Shown: piece by piece, positions 44,770 to 57,400 of the stretch | Numbering within the stretch: position 1 is the stretch's first letter | Layout of the letters: every line of letters starts with the position of its first letter | Assembly: GCA_947044365.1 (NCBI GenBank) | Contig: OX345639.1 | Location: 4,258,444-4,322,443 of the forward strand | From: Petrosia ficiformis | Lineage: Eukaryota > Porifera > Demospongiae > Haplosclerida > Petrosiidae | Length of the DNA: 64,000 nt | Reading direction: 5' to 3' | Translations under genes and position numbers: made by a program | Notes under the pieces: model-generated | Seen by the model: only the letters and a program-made list of their open reading frames with translations | The model's database searches: none | Told to the model about the DNA's origin: nothing

Positions 44770-46100
44770 TTCAATAACATGTAGTACATTGACATACTTC
44801 ACAAAGTATGTTAGTTTAATTGATACTTGTATGGAGTGTGTATATTGATAATTTAATTAGTTGACAAGATAAGTTGTACGCAATCTAATTGAGCCACCTA
44901 CCAGCTTATCTTAATATGACCAAATATTGTTGTTGTTTACTGATCAGGAGTGTGTGAATCTGTCTGTGTCTTTTTGTGTGTGTGTGTGTGTGGGTCCTCA
45001 GTGTATATATCATGTATCTGTGTCTGTGTCTTCAGTGTGTGTATAACCAACCATCCACTTGAAATATGTGTGTTTGTCTGTGTTTGTGCTTGTGTGTGTG
45101 TGTGTGTGTGTCTGTCTGTCTGTGTGTGTCTGTGTGTGTCTGTGTCTGTGTGTGTGTCTGTGTGTGTGTCTGTGTGTCTGTGTGTCTGTTTGTGTGTGTG
45201 TGTGTAACTGTGTACATGCATATATTAATATATATGTGTTTGGGAATTAGACCCACATAATTATAATCTGTTATAACTAGTTTAAAATGCTACACGTAGA
45301 TGTCTGTGCAGTAGTGGTATGTTATCATGACCTGGATACTATCAGGTCATTATATATAGTGTATGTAAGTGTATGTATGACATCTAATTTGTACATTACA
45401 TACTAATACTACCATATATGGTCAGTGATACATTATCAACTCGCATACTCTCTTGTATACAATCTCCTCTCTTGTTGATTCAATGTATCATTTTGTGTAT
45501 TCAAACTTATAATTATGTAGTTTTACTACAACATATTTCAACAGACAAGCAGAGAATTGAATAACACGTGTCTATGTGTGTGTGTGTGTGTTTGTATGTG
45601 TTTGTCTATGTGTGTGTGTGTTTGTGTGTGTTTGTGTGTGTTTGTATGTGTTTGTCTATGTGTGTGTGTGTGTGTTTTTGTATGTGTTTGTCTATGTGTG
45701 TGTGTGTTTGTATGTGTTTGTGTGTGTGTGTTTGTGTGTGTTTGTGTGTGTGTGTGTGTGTGTACGTGTGTATTCATATATCAGTCCTATCATCTTGTGT
45801 TGCCATGGTTATAATCTCTAAAGCAATTAAAATTGAATTTCCATAAGTTGTAAGTATATTCAATTAGGTTATCGATTTTAAAGTTTACACAAAAGTTCGT
45901 CATATTATTTTTACTATCCTAAAATTTTATAGTTGTCCATATTAACATCATATAGAATGTGAAGGTCTTTTTTCATAACTAAATAATTGTTTTTTTACAT
46001 TAGTTTCTTTTTAGCAGTTAATTGTTTGTTTTAATCATAAAATACTGATCATGTTTATTTTCACTCCACACAAACAGGACAGAATGAAATATCTGGAGAA
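44770..46100. repeat. Intergenic gap with (TG)n-type arrays
   Basis: Between the NVL stop and the ZFP36-family 3' flank. It contains TGTGTGTCTG repeats at about 44948-45215 and TGTGTGTTTGTATG repeats at about 45575-45772, plus unique AT-rich sequence. No gene seen on either strand; the Cys/Val-rich or Thr/His-rich open frames are repeat artefacts. Confidence 0.85.
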
Positions 46101-46315
46101 CAAACACATTTAAACTAATTTTATTTCATTCATTTCAAAATTTTTATTAGAATTGGTATTCACATTTGAGCAAAATATCATACAACTACTACTTGATAAT
46201 AAATAGTCGCAGTTACAACAAGATTATAAAAAAAATTGTTATATACAAAACTGGTGATTGAGTGTTGACTGAATAGTAAAGGCGAAAATTAATATAAATA
46301 ATAAACCTATTTGAA

Positions 46316-46390
46316 AATAAATAAAATTACAGATAGCGTGAGCAAAAAAAGGATGAAAAGTTATTACACTGTTTTTGAATAAATAAATAA
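46316..46390 (-). promoter_or_regulatory. AU-rich elements in the ZFP36-family 3' UTR
   Basis: On the minus strand, the sequence past the stop of the CCCH gene contains UUAUUUAUUUAUU (46378-46390) and a second UUAUUUAUU nonamer (46316-46324), plus a UAUUUAU core near 46408. UUAUUUAUU is the known high-affinity site of tristetraprolin-family proteins. Inclusion in the mature 3' UTR is inferred from position. Confidence 0.7.
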
Positions 46391-46682
46391 GAGGGTAACA
46401 CATAACAAATAAATATATATATATATATAAATTGGGGACGACGGGGCAGTGAGTATATATATATATATTGGATTAAATTCCAAACCTGCTTAAACCATTA
46501 GTAAATGTATATTAGAGTGGAGTTGATTGAGCAGAATTAAAAATGCTTTTCGAGTCTACTTGACACTTCATTACGGGAATTATCTAAGTGATTTAGGTAG
46601 GGGCCTCACAAAAGGGAACACATTTACGATGTAATAGTTAGCGATTGTGCATACAAAACTGATGATAGGTCCAGTTCAATAC

Positions 46683-48020
46683 TCACTTCCAGATGTTTGA
46701 AAGTGGTTTATCTAGAGCCGAGTCACTGTAAGAATTCATACTATCAAAAACAGGTAGACGACTGTGTGATAATGATTGGTAGAGCCCATCATCCAAGTCC
46801 AAACTAATGCTGGACAACCTTTGTGTGATGGTAGGATCAATAGTACTGGAGATACTGCCAACTGTAGGTTTTATGGGAGAGTCCAAAGAATTGCTGTCCC
46901 AGTCATTGAATGAATCGTTGACAAGTGAGGTTTGCTGAAATAGTGTACTTCCATTGTTTGATAATGGCTCGATTTCTGGATCAGTGTCATCTGAAGAACT
47001 ATCCGAAAGTGGAAAATCGAAAAACTTATTTCCTGTAGCAAGGAAGAAGCTTGCGGTATCATCAGGTGACGATATCCCAGAGTCTTGCGATGGACTGAGT
47101 GGAGGAAGGATCGAGAGAGGGTAGGTTGGAGTTGTTGGCACACTTCCATTACCTGACAATGTACGAGTTATTGTAAGGGGAGCCGGACGTGCCTCTCCAG
47201 TAGTGTGAACAAAATGACAACGGGTACCATATGGGCAATATCCATGAGAATGAAATGTACGACAGAGTTCTGTTTTGTATTTCGGGTGACGTGGTAAAGC
47301 TCTCAGTTCCAAGGTACCATGTGCAAATTGGCACTTGTCACCATATTTGCAACACCCATATTCTTGAAAAGGACGGCACATCTCGGTTTTGTAGCGGTTT
47401 GCATTTAATCCTAGTTTAGCGGTACGTTTGTCATCAAGTTTCATTTTTAAATTACCTCCCACAGTATGCAGTTGTGTACCAGTTGAGAAAGAACGTTGAC
47501 GAATTGTGGTAGGACTCACCTGAAGAAAAATGTACAAATAATAATAATAAACAAAAAATGAAAATTATTAGGTTCAATGAAAGCAATTAACAAATCCATC
47601 AATTGAAACCTATCAATTTTATAATGAATCCTTTAAAACATAATCTTATCGCATCCCACCACTCTCAAAACAATATAAACCATGTTCGGTGTTTACGCTG
47701 TATCTAGCTCTTTACACGGAACACTTCAACTCAGACAATCAAGGGCAGGCCTATACTCACAACATTGTCTGCAACATTTACCTCTCAGCAAAATGCCTGA
47801 AGCAAGATCACACCACAAACACTCTTTCATCTCTTTCTCGATCACACGAGCACAATCAAGTGTGTAGATTACAGTTAAAGAATTTGAAGTGTAACTTTAA
47901 ATAATAATTATAACAGATATTACACAATACATTATGTGCAAATACAGTAGGAAACATTATACTTATAATATATTCACATACCCTTGGCATTTCGAATGAC
48001 ATACTCAGATCGTTGTCCAT
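46683..48020 (-). CDS. ZFP36L1: ZFP36/tristetraprolin-family CCCH zinc-finger protein
   Basis: Cytoplasmic RNA-binding protein that binds AU-rich elements and recruits CCR4-NOT to destabilise mRNA. The small first coding exon (ATG 48018-48020, MDNDLSMSFEMPR) joins VSPTTIRQRSF in exon 2, which is the conserved intron position of this family. Tandem C-x8-C-x5-C-x3-H fingers: RYKTEMCRPFQEYGCCKYGD then CQFAHG, and KYKTELCRTFHSHGYCPYGT then CHFVH, each with the (R/K)YKTE(M/L)C lead-in. The C-terminal half is Ser/Asp-rich. Near the end, SRLPVFDSMNSYSD resembles the C-terminal CNOT1-binding motif of vertebrate members, followed by a longer tail ending LSNIWK (TGA 46683-46685). Orthology to a single vertebrate paralogue cannot be decided. 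The 3' flank has matching AREs, suggesting autoregulation. Confidence 0.94.
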
Positions 48021-48476
48021 GCTGTGAAGATAGTACCTTGCAAAAGAGATGGTATAGATAATTGGTTCGGTTACAGATTGAGAACGATGCAACTTTGTGA
48101 ATCGCTTATTGCTCACAACTTCGAAATTTCTTTCGTCCAACCAACTTGCTTGCACTAGTGCTTGGCTGTGCTTCAACACCCCGTCACTGGTCAGTTTATA
48201 TGCTGTGATGTTGCAACGTAGGCGAACGATCAATTACACTCTGACCTGCGATGCAAAAAAATTATTATCTGTACTGCTGTGATCTGATTGGTTAATGATG
48301 ACCCCGGAATTGAGCATTTTTTAACCATTGTTATCACGTGATATTTAATATGCACACATGCATTATCATAACAGCTGATGTGTTCATCCTTTGCTGATCA
48401 GCTCAGACAAAAACCCAGTCAAACCAGATTGACCAGTTTCTTATGAAGAGGAGGAGGCACTCTCCTACCTGTTGAC
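48021..48476. promoter_or_regulatory. Divergent promoter region, ZFP36-family gene / myotubularin gene
   Basis: 456 bp between the two starts. It holds an inverted CCAAT box (GATTGGTTAA at about 48286), a CACGTG-like ATCACGTGAT near 48333, and CAGCTGATG near 48372. The minus-strand side must contain the ZFP36-family 5' UTR. Promoter function is inferred from position and motifs. Confidence 0.5.
48443..48475 (+). other. Short upstream ORF before the myotubularin gene
   Basis: ATG at 48443 opens a 10-codon frame (MKRRRHSPTC) whose TGA (48473-48475) ends one base before the main ATG at 48477. If this lies in the transcript it would limit initiation at the main start or force termination-reinitiation. 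Confidence 0.5.
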
Positions 48477-51400
48477 ATGGCTACAGAAATATCAAATAGT
48501 TTTGGGAGTGAGAAAGAGAGTGAGAGTCCAATATCTTTCAGATATTGGGACAAAGGATATATGGCACAGCAGTTGGCTAACCTTCAGGAGAGAGCTCCAA
48601 TATTAATGCATGTGAGTTTATAGGTGTGGTTTAATGAGGTCTAAAGGCGATAAAGATGATAATCTTATATTATAGGTAGTATTAGTATAGTCACATCCCT
48701 TTTCAATTACTATGATTAGTATAGTCACATCCCTTTTCAATTACTATGATATCGCATTACATTTACACAACTATATATATGAATTTGGGTGCATGTCCAT
48801 GTTATACCTCTGTAATGATAATAATTATAATAGAGTTAGTCTTTGAAAATTATTTCATTAGGAGGAGGTGGAAGCCAGGGATTACCCCACCCATTGATTT
48901 ATTCAAAATCAACAATTAACATTAACTAAAATAAGCTACAATAATTCAGGAGTATAATATACATTTATTTCTTAATTTAAAATGTCCAGCATGGCATCAA
49001 AATCAACTAAGATAATGCCTTACCTAGTGGACACATTGGACATCACTTATCCACTTTCTCCCCCCGAGTATTTGATCACATATGTAATGTGTATAATCAT
49101 AATTTTATGTGGTTTAAAATGTTCAATGATACATAATCTTGTCCTAGCCACACCCACAACCCACATAAGCATCAGGTGACTTTCTTATCAATTATTTGAA
49201 AGTCATTTCCTACATCACATGTTAATAATGTGATATGCTGAGTCAGCATAACTGGCTAACATGATACTATTACATAGTATCATGTATTTCACAGGGAGGG
49301 TCTTGTAGTAATTTGCACCCCTTTTTTTACTTGTTAACGAGATTCATATTTACTTTTAAAAGCACAGCTGTATCTTGTTAATTATCAATTAATTGTCATG
49401 AACTCACTGTTACATTCATGAATAATTAATTAGCATAAAATATCACGTACACCTATTCACTCTAAATATATCCTTAGATTTATAATTTCTTATAAACTGT
49501 TTGTTACTATGTAATATAAGAGATTTGGTTGAGCAGACAAGTGATACACAACTTTGTTTAATAAGTAACTTGAGATATTTGTGCAGGAATAAGCATGTTT
49601 AATTATTATCATAACTTAATATTATTATTAGTACCTGTTAGCTACCTCTCTGACAATAATAGTTTAGTGTTTAGTTAACTTATAATCAATAACACTGTTA
49701 ATATGATAATTGTCAAAAATTGGTAACTCAACGGCATGCAGTAAGCATGTAGATTGACTACTGTAAATATAATTAGGATGTTTGTGTTACATATATACAT
49801 GTAAGATGTTTTGGAATGAGAATGTGGTTGATACATTAGTATGCAAGATGTTTTGGAATGGGAATGTGGTTGACACATTAGTATGTATGATATTTGGGAA
49901 TGGGAATGTGGTTGATACATTAGTATGTAAGATATTTGGGAATGGGAATGTGGTTGATACATTAGTATGTAAGATGTTTGGGAATGGGAATGTGGTTGAT
50001 ACATTAGTATGTAAGATGTTTGGGATTGGGAATGTGGTTGATACATTATATTAGTGTGTTTTGGAATGGGAATCTAGTTAATAACCTTTGCTCTAAGATT
50101 ACAAAATGACATCAAAATATGGCATACCTTCAGCTAATTAAGTACACTGAAGCCTCACCCTGCTTGATCTGGAATGTGTTTTCATATTGTCATCATGAGT
50201 TTAGTAGTCAATGCTTCATTCATCTATTTATATATCTATCTATATATCTTTGTAAATCTATCTATCTATATATCTTGTAAATCTATCTATCTAGTATATA
50301 TCTTTATATAGCTAGTTTGTTTCAAATCTATAAATTAATTTCTGAGTTGTTAGTATAATAATTAATTTATGGAACTCCTAATTACATTACATTGCCTTTC
50401 CTATAACAGTGTACTGATTACGTCATATTGTTGTTCTGTTTGTGTATATTCACATTATAATATTACTTAATTAAATCCAATCTTGGTGTGCTAATTAATT
50501 TTCACCATACCAAATTAAGAATACAGTTGTGTCTCTAGTAAAATCAACAGCCAACAGTCTGAATACAATACATTAACATAATTGAATTCCTTGGAAAGTA
50601 ATTACGACATTGGTGCAGGTAATAGTTGTAAATATACATAATGTCATGTGTCTCTTGTAAACTTGACTACTGAACTATACAATAGCACACACAGCATCAA
50701 CATTGATAGTACAAGTATGAGTTCACAGGGAGGGTACCCTTTTACTATAGTACTGTATTACATTATAATAATTATATATATTATGTCTAATATATATTAT
50801 TACATACATCCTCCTTCTTCTTAATTCACTATTCAAAAGTTTCCCAGGTGACTGATAATGTTGGTTTGGTTGGCATAACTATACAATAATAATTATATTA
50901 TAAAAAAGGGAGGAAACCTAATTTAGGTATGTATATTAGTATCAACATAATTAATTTATCAATGATAACTAAGAGACATTACATAGACTTCTCTCATGAT
51001 ACATAATACATGAAACTATAAGTTTTCCCATTGGATGGTATGTCTATATTCCTCTTAATAGTAAGTTTAGTAGCACCAACATAATAATGATTCTCTCCAT
51101 ATTTAACTTGTTTGTAGAGTCTAAAGCCACGTCTCCTTTTCTGTTTGAAATTAGTGTACTAGCATTCCTTATCTGAGCTCCTCTACTACACTAATTACAA
51201 CCACACACTAAACTAGGATATGACTGTTTAGTATGTGGTTGTATAATATAATGTGTAGGTTTTCGTTTTATTAGATAAACAGGTTTATCAATGCATGAAT
51301 GTATTATAAGTAAATAGAAGAGCTGTGTGACGACATCACAGTAATATTGTTATTATAATTATTATTATAATATAATAATTATAAAATAGTTTACATTTTC

Positions 51401-54400
51401 TAGTAGTAATGTTTTTCATATTCTGGAGATTAATTAACATGAAGTGATGACATAAACCTTGTTATACTGGTTTAAACTGGTTTAATAATAGCATATATTA
51501 ATTAGATTATTATAGTGTTGTATAGTTCAATTTAAATATTAACCTTAAATAACAGTATCATAGTTTGAACACACCTTAACATGTGTACTTAGTACGTGAT
51601 AATAATGTAATCTATGAACTTTAACTTGTGTATTTAATATGCGATAATTAATTTATATAATGTGTTAGCAGATGTTTTTGACATGCCTGCTGTTCAATTT
51701 GATGTAGAGGGGGACACCCAACCTCTCTTCCTCTGTATGAACCAGACTTGGGTCAAATACATTAGGTATTTGTATTTAGTCGTATTTAAATACATTTTTA
51801 AGTATTTGTATTTGTAATTAAAATACATCACAAAAGTATTTCAAATACTGCTAAATACTTCTGAAATACCTTTCATTTAATGTGAGCAATGACAAATTAA
51901 GCAAAAGCATGTTTATCATTAATTTTGATGTATTTCATCACTTCCTCTAAGTACACTTATCACTTCAAATGTGTGATTATGTCATGTGAGCGTATGAACG
52001 AGAAGTATTTGTATTTGTATTTGAAATACAATTTCAGTATTTGTAATTATATTTCAAATACAATATTGTAAACAGTATTTGTATTTGTATTTGTAATTAA
52101 ATACTTTTGCAATGTATTTGACCCAAGCCTGGTATGAACTATTATAATTCAATTGGTATTTCACTCAACCAAATTGACTGACCATTTTAGTTTGTATTCA
52201 TCACTAACCCTTTTCTACATATATTCTTAACTCTGGCTGATATGCTCTTAATTACTATTCTCTCTTACAGGAACCACTAGAAATAACTACAAATGCTCCA
52301 TCCACTCTTCCTACCCCTCCTCTGTATCCTGGTGAGATATTGAAGATGCAACAACACAGGGTTATATGCACCAATGCTTTTAACGAACCTGCCGTGGGTG
52401 TGGTTTATCTGACAAACTTCAGAATAATATTCAATGGAAGTCCTATATCAGTAAGTATTACTATGTATCCAACAGAATGTCTGTTGTTAATTATGACTAT
52501 ACAAAAAGGAAATAATTTGTATATAATGTATACAATTATTATTACCTTCAAATGCTTAGCAATGTGTTCATTTTGTAGCTCTAAGATAGACAATACTGAG
52601 TTATTAGAAAACAGAAATGACTTTTATAGTTAAATGTATATTATACTGTTTATTTATCATGATCAACAGAATATACAATGGTATTTATAATTAACTGTAT
52701 ATCTATTGTTTACATATAGTCATGATCAGCAGAATATACAATGTGTCATGTGTGACAATTATACTAAATTATACATAATTTTGTAACTCTGGCAGATTTA
52801 TTTATTGTCTATATAAATGTCACATCCTCATTCCCATACCTATTACATTAGTCTCTATGCCCTATCTTTATTCCCACACTACCCCATCCTCATTTCCAAC
52901 CTATTACATTAGTCTCTGTGCCCTATCCTCATTCCCACACTCACCCCATCCTCATTTCCATACCTATTACATTAGTCTCTATACCCTATCCTCATTCTCA
53001 TACCCTCATTCCCATACCTATTACATTAGTCTCTATACCCTATCCTCATTCTCATACCCTCATTCCCATACCTATTACATTAGTCTCTATGCCCTATCTT
53101 TATTCCCACACTACCCCATCCTCATTTCCAACCTATTACATTAGTCTCTGTGCCCTATCCTCATTCCCACACTCACCCCATCCTCATTTCCATACCTATT
53201 ACATTAGTCTCTATACCCTATCCTCATTCTCATACCCTCATTCCCATACCTATTACATTAGTCTCTATACCCTATCCTCATTCTCATACCCTCATTCCCA
53301 TACCTATTACATTAGTCTCTATGCCCTATCTTTATTCCCACACTACCCCATCCTCATTTCCATACCTATTACATTAGTCTCTATGCCCTATCCTCATTCT
53401 CATACCCTCATTCCCATACCTATTACATTAGTCTCTGCTCATTCTTCCAGGATCCAGATGTCTATAGTATGGTACATGAATTTTTTCAGTATTCACATTC
53501 AAAAAGAGATTCTAACTTTGATACCAATGTAGTAACTCCTACACTACCTAGAACATTACGTAACAGGAAAAGAAAATATCCAGTCAGAAATTCAAAGTTT
53601 TATGTAGGTGGAGAGGAAGAGGAGTATGGTGATGAAACTGGAGAGGAACATATTCCAGTGTCAGGGGAAGGAAATCCCAGTCTGTAAGTGCATCTCTCTC
53701 TATATCTATCTATCCATCTATCTATCAATTGTCTATCCATCTATATATCTATCTTTTTATAATATATTGTATTTATCTATCTATTTATATATGAATATCT
53801 GTTATCTATTTATTAATGTTCATATATATTCTTTCTTATCCAGTTCATCTAAAGTGTTTCATAAATTAAACACTTTCAGACGTTCAACTGGTGTAGGAAT
53901 TAAAAATGCACTTACTGATTTAAACGACAGATCAAAAGTTAAAACTATTAATGAAAGAAGGCACCAGACAAGTCCTTCACATTTTGAATCAGATCATATG
54001 TCAGGACACAAAACGATATCATTACCTCTATCGAATCCACTTGCTCAAAACATTACAGTTTCTGATGTAATTCTAAGTACCTCAGCCCCCAATAATCATG
54101 AACCTCATCTAATAAACTCTGATAATGCAACAACAACACTACCTCGAACTATGCCATCACATGTCCATCCACAACAACGAGATGGTAGTCATGGTAACCA
54201 GAGTTCTAGTTATCAAACAACAGACAGTGGTTTTGTAGATCCTCCACTGTCAAAAGCTACATCACTAGACTTAGATGTAGAAACAGTTCAGGAGAAAGAA
54301 GAAGCTCTTAGTATATCTCCAGACAATGTTTTCTTACCCCCTCCTCAAGTTGATGAAGTAGATTTTGAAAGATCTCCTATTGACTTCCCATTACAAGATA

Positions 54401-57400
54401 TTAGAAGAAGAAAATTTCGAAAGCCTCATTATTATCGTCCAGATTCTCTTCTTGCTATTGAATCTGACTCTGAAGATTCAGATACTGCTACTGACAACTT
54501 TTTTGGGAGTATTGTAGAAGATGATGATTACATATCTTCACCTGAAAATGATTCACCATCGCCCACACATGTTAGAAATACAGATGAAAGAGTCTCCATA
54601 GTTATAGAACCACCCGAAGATCCTGAATATATAAATGTACCAACTTTGAAAGGGAGAGGGAAAAAGAAAATCATTGGTGAGGATGTGTTATTAATGGATG
54701 AGGAGAAACCATATCAGCATCTCCATAGTAAGCCACATACATCAACATCGCCCATTGTTCCTGATATCAACGCTAGACCACACCCAACATCACCTGATAT
54801 CAACGCTAGACCACACCCAACATCACCTGATATCGACACTAGACCACACCCAACATCACCTGATATTAACACTAGACCGCACTCAACATCACCTGATATT
54901 AATGGTAGAGCACACCTAAGTGATATTGATAAGCAATTAGATTCAACACAGGAGGATCCCATTACTACAGAAGGTCCTCCCAAGAAACCTCCTAGAAAGA
55001 AGAAGTTACAGAAACAAGCTAAGTCATTTGATGAGAATTTGATTTCGAATGAAAGAAAAAATGAAAAGGAAACACTCGTTTTGGGACCAGATGTCAAACC
55101 ACGAATCAATAGACCTCGCCGAACACCTCCTCCTCCTCCTCCTCCTCCTCCTCTTCCTCCTTCTCCTCCTGTAGTTTCTAAACTCCCATTACATGAGACA
55201 TCTGGTGAATCTAGTGTCAATCTAAATATTACCATGGTGACAGAATCTCCCAGGCAACAGCCAGTAGCTTCTGATAGCACTCGTCATAGTTTATCTCCAG
55301 AATTATTCCCTCCAACAGGAGGAGAAGATGAGTTTAAAAACAATCGAAGTTCCTCACTTATTGCCAATCGCTCCTCAAATGCAAGTTTAATGAGACGTCT
55401 AACTGTAAGCTCTCCACGAGATCCTCCATATTCATTTGACTGGCTGAGTCATAGTGGTTCTCATACCATAGACAGAAAGGGTATGAATACTTGGAGTGAT
55501 CCTCGTCTTAATGCTAAAATGATCCCATATAGTAAGTAATCATGACAACTTGTGGACGAGATAATTACAAATATTAGTGTGTGTTTTAATTAAAACTAGA
55601 ACCTTCATTTTAGTCCCTACTGTAATAACTATAACTAACTATAATGCTAACATGGTTGGTGTTAACCTAAACTATCACTCAACTAATTACTCTTTATTAT
55701 CATAATCATTAAACAAATATTAATATACACATAATTGTACATTGACTAATGTACTTGACTAATATACTTGTACATGTGCATGTACTTGATGTACATGACT
55801 GATGAACATGTATTTGACTAATGTGCATGTACTTGTCAGTATGTTTGTAGATATATGTACATGTACATTACATCAAGTACTACTTGATGTAATGTACATG
55901 TACTTGTTGTACTTGTACATGTATCTACAAAAGTACTTGTAAAGTGTAATATAGACACATACATAATAACTATGTCTTTATTTAGTTCAATACACTCTTT
56001 CGATGTCCATTCCTCTACAATCAATTCATATATATAAACACTTACCTCCTGCTACATTGGATATATATGGCTGCCGTTGTCGATTACCTGATGGATTTCT
56101 AGTACTGGGAAGAAACTCTGTCTCAATGAAGGTACTGTGTCCTATCTATCTATCTATTTATCCACTACACCCACCCACACACACACAGTTGTACTTACAC
56201 TCTCAGAATACAGTTGATGCTGTCAAATTAAAGGAATATTTAGAACAATTACTCTCATCAAATAAAGTATGATAAATAATCTACAATATTCATCCTAATA
56301 TGATCCTCTTGTCCTCCTCTAGCATGTATATGAAAGTTTTGCATTTAAATATCGTTCATCAGTCAAGATTTCTCATCCTCGATTATTGGATTCACGTAAA
56401 CTGCCCAATTTCTATTCATTTGAAGGTAATTAAATAGATATTATGACATCTCTCTTCACAATTTATCAATCACAGCCGAAATAGTTCGTCTTGGGATATT
56501 AGATGCTAAAATACTTAATTCCCAGTTATGGCGTGTCACAAACATTACTAAAGACAGTAAGTATTTTATTATTCATTATAATTAAAGCCACACCCACTAA
56601 AAACCCAGATCCTAAATTGTGTCATTCTTATCCTGACAAACTTGTGGTTTTAATTTGTACACCTGATGTTGATTTAATACGTGGTGCTAGTGTATATCAA
56701 GAGGGTAGATTCCCTGTTGCCTGCTGGATGAACCAAGATAATGAAGCTGTTTTGTTAAGAGCAGCAGCCACTACATCTGAGAGGTGTGGTCACTTCTTAA
56801 TGATATTCATGATTATTACTCCTCTGATCATATACAGAGGTCTTCAAGGTTCTAATTTACCTGTTGATGAAGCCATACTACAGGCAATTCGAAAGTGTAA
56901 TAAAGGATCTCGCTTGTTTGTTTTTACTGAGAAATCTGACAATGCAAGGTGAAGAATTTTATATGTGATGTGTAGTTCTATATTAAACCTGTTTATCTGG
57001 TTTTATTAGTTTTCAAGATCCAACCAAATTGACTGCTGCAGCTGCTAGATGTGAGCTGAATTACCATCCTATCTTACTAATAATTATTAATAATTCCCTC
57101 TTTCACTCCCTCCTTCCCTCCCTCCCTCCCTCCCTCCTTCACTCCCTCCCTCCCTCCCTCCCTCCTTCACTCCCCTATAGCTTATTATTATCATAATTGT
57201 AATTTTGTTTATACTATTAATCCACCAAGTTTCAAAAATATTCGACATTCATTCAATAAATTACAAGCCATGATACAAAACGAGATGTGAGATATATATA
57301 TAGTATGTGTGACACAATGAATAAATAATATATTCTTATTAGTTCTGATGAGGAGTATTTGGTAGCCTTAGATTCCACTCACTGGTTAGAACGTATAGGG

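Noticed and set aside
47682..47904. Small plus-strand frames in the ZFP36-family intron
   Set aside because: They lie in the intron between the two coding exons of the minus-strand gene and show no similarity or splice support.
49675..50054. 14-residue repeat open frames on both strands
   Set aside because: 42-bp intronic minisatellite; no start context, splice pattern or similarity.
54714..55280. 188-residue minus-strand frame with poly-Gly
   Set aside because: Antisense shadow of the repeats and poly-Pro run in the long myotubularin exon.
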